Both the position numbers and the translations under genes were made by a program. From Owenia fusiformis (Eukaryota > Annelida > Polychaeta > Sabellida > Oweniidae): a DNA stretch of 64,000 bases. The notes under the pieces are model-generated. The model had not been told where the DNA came from and ran no database searches. It was given only the letters and a program-made list of their open reading frames with translations. Positions 54,401 to 63,400 of the stretch are shown one piece after another (the first letter of the stretch is position 1; each line of letters opens with the position of its first letter). Where the stretch lies: positions 24,107,915 to 24,171,914 of the forward strand of contig CAIIXF020000001.1 in NCBI GenBank assembly GCA_903813345.2, given 5' to 3'.

Positions 54401-57400
54401 GATTCTTGTTCGGGTAGTAGGACTCTTGTTGGACTCTATCAATTTTGAACACATGTCCACCATCTTGGCCATGAGCATCGAGTTTGACTCCTCTTGTACA
54501 AGCCTACTTGGCTGGGAATTTTCCTGCACTCCTGTAGGTCGTCTTCCTTCAGATTCACCCTCATCAAGGCCAGGTGCATAACCTGTCAGACCGTCTTTTT
54601 TCTTTCCATCAAGGCGTCCAAGATAGGACTCTGCAGAGTGCGGTTGGGAAGGGCCTTTACTCCTTTGCAAGTTACTGTTGCCAAGCTCGCTTGCTCCATA
54701 AAAGTCTGTACTCTTGGATAGCTGCCCTTGGGGAGTTGGTTCTGAACTCCTGTGTCTTTCTTCCCGGAGTAGGGGAGTAGGCTGTAATAGCCTTTCCTGT
54801 AGTTCTGGGGCACTTTGACCATCTTTCCCGGATAATGGCCATCTATTACCCCCCATCTTTGCATCTGGTGCCCATGCCCGTCCAAGATGTGATGCTAACT
54901 CTTTCCCACTGTATCCATCTTGTCTCTGTAGTGATGGTTTCTTTGTATAGATCCCAGAGCACACTTCTCCATAGGCCTGTGAACTGACTCTACTCTTTTG
55001 CTCTGGCTCCAAGTTTGCAGTCCCCATATTTCTGCTACTCATCATTTGCTCCTTCTCCAAGTTTTCGGGAGTCACGCGACTGTCATCTTGAGCAGCAGGG
55101 AGGCGCTGTACTATCTCAGACAGGAAACCCTTGAATTCTTGTTGAGCCTCTTGATGAGTTGTATTCAGCTTCTCTATCTGTTTTTGTATCTCCCCTTTAC
55201 TCAAATGTACTTCTCTTCGAAGGTCTTCCTGCCCCGAGTACACTTCTCTTCTCAGGTCTTCATACATAGTTTTGTTCTGCAGCGCTTGTGCCTTCATCTG
55301 GCTGCTGAACACAGAGATCTGGAGTTGCTGACTCTGTAACTCCTGATCCATGGGCATGGTGACCCCAGGAGATCTTCCCTCCAGCACAGTCGAAGTTAAA
55401 GGAAAGCCTCTCGATGGCGTCATCCCATACCCTACTCCTGGTACCATATAACCCGTCTTGGACCTTGCTCCTTCGGGATTTTCTTCCACTTCTCTTGTAG
55501 AATCTACTCCACACATCCCTGGCACTGTATCATCTAGCTCCATGTTCACTTGGGTGTAGTCCCCCTTGAAGAACACAGTGTTGTCCGCAGACTCATCTTC
55601 CTGTTGTCCTCCTTCCATCCTGGAGACTATACCATCAGGGCCTTCTTCTTGTCTAGAAGCCATTTTCTTCTCTTAAGTCTTCGTTCCCCGTCAGCAAATA
55701 ATCCCACCGCTGCCACCAATGTCGGACCTGGCCAAAATCTGGTAGTGTGGTTGTGGTCGGGTCACGAACAATTTATTTAATATGGGATTCTCACTGGTTT
55801 TATGTGGGCGCAGACCTGGTTTGGTGGTACTGCTTTCACTGAAAGGGGAGGTGGTTACACATTTATATACAAAATTCAAATATATAGGTTTTTTATAATT
55901 TATTAACACTTTAATTTTGAAAACAAATAAAACACAAATGTCCATGTAATAAATATCTCTGAGTTGTCTTGTTGCTCTTCTCTTGTTTGCACTCTGCTCT
56001 ACTTTTACTCTTCTTCACTCTGCTCAGGGGTTACTCTGCTTTACTCTTCTGTTCTCTGACGTCATTTACTCTGCTTTAGTTTCACTCTGTTCTGCTCTGG
56101 TTACTCTTTATTCCGCTCTGCTCTACTTTACTCTATTCTGCTCTGGTTACTCTTTATTCCGCTCTGCTCTACTTTACTCTGGTCTGCTCTGGTTATTCTT
56201 TATTCCGCTCTGCTCTGCTTTCTCTCTATTCTGTTCTGGTTACTCTTTACTCCTCTCTGCTCTGATTTACTCTGTTCTGCTCAGGTTACTCTTTACTCCT
56301 TTCTGTTCTGTTCTGCTTACTCTTTACTCTGCACTGCTCTGCTTACTCTTTATTCTGTTCTGCTTACTCTTTACTCTGCACTGCTCTGCTTACTCTTTCC
56401 CCTGTTCTGCTCTGCTTACTCTTTATTCTACTCTGCTTACTCTTTACTCCTATCTTCTCTGCTCTGGTTACTCTCTACTCCTATCTGCTCTGTTCTGCTT
56501 TAATCTGTTCTGCTCTGCTTTACTCTTTACTCTACCCTCGTCTCTGCTATTCACTCTGCTTTACTCTTTTCTGCTCCGCTTACTCTTTACTCTGCACTCC
56601 TCTGCTTTACTCTTTACTCTACCCTCGTCTCTGCTATTCACTCTGCTTTACTCTTTTCTGCTCTGGTTACTCTTTATTCCGCTCTGTTCTGCTTTAAATC
56701 TGTTCTGCTCTGCTTACTCTTTACTCTGCACTGCTCTGCTTACTCTTTCCCCTGTTCTGCTCTGCTTACTCTTTATTCTACTCTGCTTACTCTTTACTCC
56801 TATCTTCTCTGCTCTGGTTACTCTCTACTCCTATCTGCTCTGTTCTGCTTTAATCTGTTCTGCTCTGCTTACTCTTTACTCTGCACTGCTCTGCTTTACT
56901 CTTTACTCTACCCTCGTCTCTGCTATTCACTCTGCTTTACTCTTTTCTGCTCTGCTTACTCTTTACTCTGCACTGCTCTGCTTTACTCTTTACTCTACCC
57001 TCGTCTCTGCTATTCACTCTGCTTTACTCTTTTCTGCTCTGGTTACTCTTTATTCCGCTCTGTTCTGCTTTAAATCTGTTCTGCTCTGCTTACTCTTTAC
57101 TCTGCACTGCTCTGCTTACTCTTTCCCCTGTTCTGCTCTGCTTACTCTTTATTCTACTCTGCTTACTCTTTACTCCTATCTTCTCTGCTCTGGTTACTCT
57201 CTACTCCTATCTGCTCTGTTCTGCTTTAATCTGTTCTGTTCTGCTTTACTCAGGGTTACTCTTCTTCAACCTGGGTTACTCGTCTTTACTCTTCGCCGCT
57301 CTGCTCTACTCAGGGTTACTCTTCTTCAGCCTGGGTTACTCTTCTTTACTCTTCGCCGCTCTGCTCTACTCAGGGTTACTCTTCTTCAGCCTGGGTTACT

Positions 57401-60400
57401 CGTCTTTACTCTTCGCCGCTCTGCTCTACTCAGGGTTACTCTTCTTCAGCCTGGGTTACTCTGCTTTACTCTTCGCCGTTCTGCTCTACTCAGGGTTACT
57501 CTTCTTCAGCCTGGGTTACTCTGCTTTACTCTTCGCCGCTCTGCTCTACTCAGGGTTACTCTTCTTCAGCCTGGGTTACTCTGCTTTACTCTTCGCCGCT
57601 CTGCTCTACTCAGGGTTACTCTTCTTCAGCCTGGGTTACTCTGCTTTACTCTTCGCCGCTCTGCTCTACTCAGGTTTACTCTTCTTCAGCCTGGGTTACT
57701 CGTCTTTACTCTTCGCCGCTCTGCTCTACTCAGGGTTACTCTTCTTCAGCCTGGGTTACTCGTCTTTACTCTTCGCCGCTCTGCTCTACTCAGGGTTACT
57801 CTTTACTCTGCACTGCTCTGCTTTCTCTCTATTCTGTTCTGCTTACTCTTTACTCTGCACTGCTCTGCTTACTCTTTATTCTGTTCTGCTTTACTCAGGG
57901 TTACTCTTCTTCAACCTGGGTTACTCTGCTTTACTCTTCGCCGTTCTGCTCTACTCAGGGTTACTCTTCTTCAGCCTGGGTTACTCTGCTTTACTCTTCG
58001 CCGCTCTGCTCTACTCAGGGTTACTCTTCTTCAGCCTGGGTTACTCTGCTTTACTCTTCGCCGCTCTGCTCTACTCAGGGTTACTCTTCTTCAGCCTGGG
58101 TTGTTCAAAACAAGACTAGTAATTCGGGAATATCAATCAAATTATGAGATTAGACCCCAATTACCAGTCCAAAAGGAAATAACTCTACTGCTCAACAAAA
58201 TACTTGCTCCGGATGGAATCAAGAATGTCAATCAAATCCTGAGATTAGATTTGATCCACACACTTCAATGAGGATAAAACTACCGCTCAAAAATAAGAAA
58301 ATGCTTGCTTTAAGGAACGAGTAGTTCAAGAATGTCAATCAAATTCTGAGATTAGACTTGAACCACACATGGACCGGAAGTCATCCAAGATGGCGGAATT
58401 GCAAAGGATTGTGGGGAGTGTATGATGCAATCACCAAAATCTCAATGTCAAATCGGAAAAAAAACATCAAATTAACCTTTTGATTGTATCACAAAAAGGA
58501 ATTATAGGAATATATCAGCACTTACAAAATCTGGAACATGTTCTTTAGGCGTCTCTAACTGCTAATTCACTCACAGTTCTCCTTGTTCGCCCACATCACA
58601 CCATGCCAAATGGTCCTATATCCACGTGTCATGGTATTTTCCGTCACGAAACGATAAATATACTCCAACTAACGCTAATCCACACTTGGTTAATCTCCAG
58701 ACTTCCTCAGATTTATCAGCATCCACAAACACAATAAACATCCAATAATAGAATCAAATTTTCCATTATATTCCCGATTTAGCTTTAAAAATGATGCTAC
58801 ACATCCTCACACTTTAACATTTAAAGCAAGACTAACATCAGGTGATCAGATTATCTCCTATCTTAACCCACTAATGAGATGCATAAGGAAGCTATCTGAT
58901 TGGCTACAGCTGGACTAAGCTGGTGTGTTTACTCCATTTGGTGATGCATTGTGGGAAATCACTATGACAATGTCAATCACAGATCCTTTAATTGCCGATG
59001 ACTCATAACCATGTGGCATATTTCTCCTATGGGTTGACCAATTCTAGGACAAGGGTTCCCGCACAAGCAAAGAGTAAGGTTACTCTTACTCTTACTCCCA
59101 GCTTACTCCTTGAGTTTATGGTTACTCCTAAGTTACTCTTTGAGATTTGCACTTACTCTTAGTTTACTCTTTTTATTAGTTTAGGTTTTTGGGGTTAAAC
59201 TACCGAAGACCAGGCATAGCACGTAAGCATAATAAGGATGGCACTGTTAGAAGAAAGAGTAAGTTACCCAATCCCCGGAAATATGAATTTAAACTATTAC
59301 AGAAGTAAGGAACGTTATCCCTAATTGTTCCCAGATAATATAAAACATAAATGTATATCAGAAAAATACCCTACTAGGGGGGTCATGAAGTTATAACCAC
59401 AAAGTAATTTGACCTAGATATTCGAAAAAGAAAGTAAACACAACTCGAACGAAAAAAATTCTACTCTGCACGATCATTACATCTAAATTCAGGCAAGTTT
59501 CTCTTAGATTATCACATAATATTACTCTTGATACTTATATGAATGAAGGGAATATAAAAATAAATGGAAACCTACCAGGAGATCGCAGGAAAGGAGCCTT
59601 TTTTTTAAATTTTGAAATGTCAATTCTCGTGTATTTGAAATTTAAGAACTAGCGCCCTCTAGCGTAGATTAAATTTTGAAAGGTGGGAAATTCAAATTTC
59701 CCACAATATTTTCTTGTGTTGGGCAGATAATGTTTTCTTTTACTGGACATATTTTAATTTGTATAACTATCAGATACATAAAGGTAATATGAAAAGTGAA
59801 CCATTAAAACTGATGCATATTCAAGTTTAAGGGAATTTTGTAATACCCTGCCATGTTAATTCCCCCGAATCAGCCACCTGGTGGCGAAACTGGTAACTAC
59901 CTACTCGCATCTGAGAAATTGATTGATAATAGAAACATGATGATATGCCTATTTAGACAGTGACAGGACAAGGTGGTCTTGCATTCTTACATGGAAGTCT
60001 CAATCAGTCAGACTAACCTAGAATAGCAATGTAGCTTTATCACCTGTTTATGCCAAAATCAATAGCCACTTACTGGCTATACTGACACTGTACCCTCCTT
60101 TACAGTCAAACGTATAGCCATAACATAATGCCTCATGTATTAGCCAATCTTTCTATTTATTTAGAAGTGTCAATAACCTCATTGCTCTAGTTTAGTATTA
60201 TTATATCCCTCTATACTACTGAAATCACCTGTAAAAAAACAGTAAAGATGTAGTGGGAATTTCATTTATTTGCATCTTCAACTTCCATGATTATGAGCCT
60301 CGGAAAGAACAACTAAATCCTTCAAAATAAAGATGGACAAAATGTTAACATTACTTTCTCATCTCACCATCTTGATATTCTTATTGTAAGCTGTAGATTC

Positions 60401-63400
60401 AATCTATTCAATGAGGTGAACACAGGGTTGATGCTGAAGGAATATTGTATGTCAAGCATGTTGTTTTCTACAATTTCTCTTGTGATAAAGACAGAGAACA
60501 TTTTGACATTCTATCATTTGAGAGCTTCACATCTTTTGCTTGTTAATGTGCAATTTTCAATTTTTGCATGTAAAAGTGTAATTACCAATGGAGATTGTAT
60601 TTCAGTTGTACAAGAATTATATTCAAAATTTAAGGAATTAAAGGATAACATTTACAAAACATTTTCAACATGTGTTTTCACTATGAAGACATAATGAAGT
60701 GTCCCAATATGATTATCTGAATGAAGTATTAAAACAATAATGCCATGTAACTGTATGTATCAAGTTCAGAGCAAACATGCTTTTATATTTGACTTGTTGT
60801 GAAACAAGGTTAACATGGTAATCCCAATGCAAACACCACAGATCCCACACCAGCCCACGACATATATGACTACTGTTTTCAATCAAATTGATTCAAAAAA
60901 TTGAAACTGACACTGGCAATGCATTTCCCTGAGGCTAAGAACCTAACCTTCATCCAGAGGTTCAATCATAGAAAATATTATGTTTCAGAAAACAGTCTAA
61001 TGATTAACAAGCTCTGATTAGTTCAGCAAAGGAAAGATTTATCAGTAGCCAAACATTATGTCAATGGGGCATGGCGGGACCTCCATACACTTAACATTGC
61101 GTGTGACCTTTGCAAATGACCTTGTGGGCCTTCATGAGATTTCGCTCCAGAGACTCTGTGGGACTTTGCCCGATGAGGCAAGTTTATTGGGCTTAAATAG
61201 TGAGACAACCACTTTTACAAAGGGTAATAATTATCCTACCAACAATTTCCCTTTTCATGGTAAAAGAAAATTTGGCAGTAAAATCATGTAATAAAACCTA
61301 ACATGTATGTCAAGTTAATTAATGCACATACAAGTTATACACCTGTTCATCACTCAAGGCGATATGACCAAAATATCCTAAATTTTACTATTTCTAAATT
61401 AATGTCACATTTATATCCATGCCCCAGTCAAATCACGATCTGCTCAAGCTCATTAGATAAAAAACAGGGCATCGATACATTTTGTTAAAATAGGTTTCAT
61501 GTATTTATCCTGCTAAACTGCAATATAGCCGATATTCAGTACTAGGCAGAGGGTAGTTTATAACTAGACTTTGCACGCAGGGTAGTAATTATCTTTATAT
61601 CATAATTTACTTTCATGATGAACCATGGCATCTCAATTTTTCTAAAAATATGTGATCAGTATCAGAATGATGGTTTACAAGTTCCATGTTTCTTGTTCAA
61701 GTTCCCTGTTTCTTTATCTTGTTCAAAAGTCATAATATTGATTAAAAATAGATAATTTTATTTAGCTATTTTTAGACATCTTTTGGTGTTGCTTTTGAGC
61801 AATCGAAGATAGGGCCCGCCCAGATAAGGACTTGGTACGATGGTATTATGTCACCGCGTCTACACACAACAATGAATTCTATCTGATATTGTTCTGCAAT
61901 ATCTTGCATCAAGACTATGTCCCCCTCCTGTATCCTTCACCTTCCAAAATAAAGGGATACACAGTCTTGGGGCAAAACTAGCTCTGTAATATATACATCA
62001 AATCAAATTAATAAATAATGTATAGTTCTGTGGGGGTTAGGTAAATACATTGTATATAACACCTTACCTAGAGGTATATTTAAATGATTTTAAGATATTC
62101 ACTAAACCAAAACCAAAACAAGTTATTAGAGGCTACATCCAAAATTTCCTCTTTATTAAACCTGACCTTTTGACAGTAAAATCAAAACCACACACTTAAT
62201 ATCATAACAAGAAAAATCTCAGAGTTAATAGGCCAAATATGCATGAGATTTATAAAGGATATTAATCGCAGTATATTGATAACATTCTCTATTTTCTTAA
62301 GCTGAAGCAGGTTGTGGAAAATGTTTTCATATAGTTTTTAATATCTTACAATTTCTTTAGTTGGACTAATCTAAGAAATCTGATATGATTATGAGAACTT
62401 CTCAATAGCTTAGAGAGAGTCTAGCATTAGCTTCAAGAGACTGCTTTGCACTTTAAGAAAAGTAACCTATATCTAGAATTGAACAAATGTAGCTTATTAT
62501 AAGCTCATTGAATATTAAATTGAATAAATACAATACAGTTAGGTTGTATATTTTATGTATATATTTGGCTAGCGGTGAAAATGTCAGAATTTGAAATTAA
62601 GTGCAAAACCCTATGTGCTATGATAATGAGAGAGTCACTTTGACACTGCAGCCAAAAATATTCCAACTGCACAATCTCTAGATTAGCATTGGCTTGAGAA
62701 TCTTCAATATATCACAGTCTGATCATCTTGCCAATAGTTGAACTTTTTAAACCATGGTAACCTCACATCTCCAAACAGGGTTCTTTGAATGAAATCAAGA
62801 AAATTTGTAGTAGGTTGAATATTTAATTTTCAGATCTTAAAGCAATTTATGAATTGAAATTTTATTTTTAAGACATCGAGATGAATTCTATAATCCTCGT
62901 ATACGACAGTACGTATATTTGGTTTATTAATCTTCATCAATAGGCAAGGAAGTATATTACATTTATGGGGTCTCTTCTCGTTTTCTAAGGTAAATTAAAT
63001 CTTAAGAGAGATAAAGAGGGGTCCTTCCAAGAAGCCATTGATGTAAGACAGGATCTAGGATTGCTGAGACAGTTTAATGCATAACTTGAAGAGGCTGTTA
63101 ATTTGAAGGTATTGGGCGTATGCGTATAATATATTCACATGATCTAATATTGTGGGCGTAGATTGTAGCATGTGCTTCTGTTTATAAATATATACACAAG
63201 TTCATTGACATTCTATTACATGTGCAGTTAAACCTGTATACTAAAGTAGAACACTTTAAGTTGAACCCTTTTCAGAGTCCATAAACAGTTGGCTCAATGA
63301 GCCTCTCTGAGTTGAAGTTCTACTAAGAACACTTTTTAGAGGTAACAAAGGTGTTCCACTGGTTTTACTGAAATCTGAATCTAAAATTTCATACATATGC

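Larger units (their letters stand above)
42722..59705 (-). mobile_element. Ty3/gypsy LTR retrotransposon, 16,984 bp, very young, looks whole
   Basis: Order in element sense (minus strand): LTR 59705-55720, primer site, a single gag-pol frame 55663-47198, polypurine tract, LTR 46707-42722. The LTRs begin TGTGGG and end CCGACA in element sense. A 4-bp duplication, ATAT, flanks it (42718-42721 and 59706-59709). The LTRs are each 3,986 bp and differ at only about four sites by eye, roughly 0.1%, so insertion was very recent. The reverse transcriptase (YLDD), RNase H then integrase order and CCHC zinc knuckles place it in Metaviridae (Ty3/gypsy). I cannot name the clade without a tree. No envelope-like frame is seen. 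It looks whole, with no break in the long frame. It lies in a CLASP intron, on the same strand as CLASP. Confidence 0.95.
55720..59705 (-). repeat. LTR (5' in element sense), 3,986 bp
   Basis: Unusually long LTR. In element sense, about 1.3 kb of AT-balanced sequence with a promoter-like cluster is followed by three diverged repeats of about 103 bp. Next come about 2.1 kb of purine-rich tandem repeats, and last about 250 bp with an AATAAA signal. It matches the other LTR in length exactly and in sequence nearly exactly. Confidence 0.95.
42501..59913. mobile_element. TIR (MITE-like) element split by the LTR retrotransposon
   Basis: The left piece 42501-42721 and right piece 59706-59913 together form about 425 bp and reproduce the intact copy at 32868-33293 in reverse orientation, including both CAGATGCGAGTAG ends. 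Once one ATAT duplicate is removed, the join matches the intact copy in length around the insertion point. This proves the order of events: TIR element first, retrotransposon second. Confidence 0.88.

Noticed and set aside
48030-55780. Many plus-strand frames opposite gag-pol
   Set aside because: Shadows of the long polyprotein frame; none has a recognisable domain.
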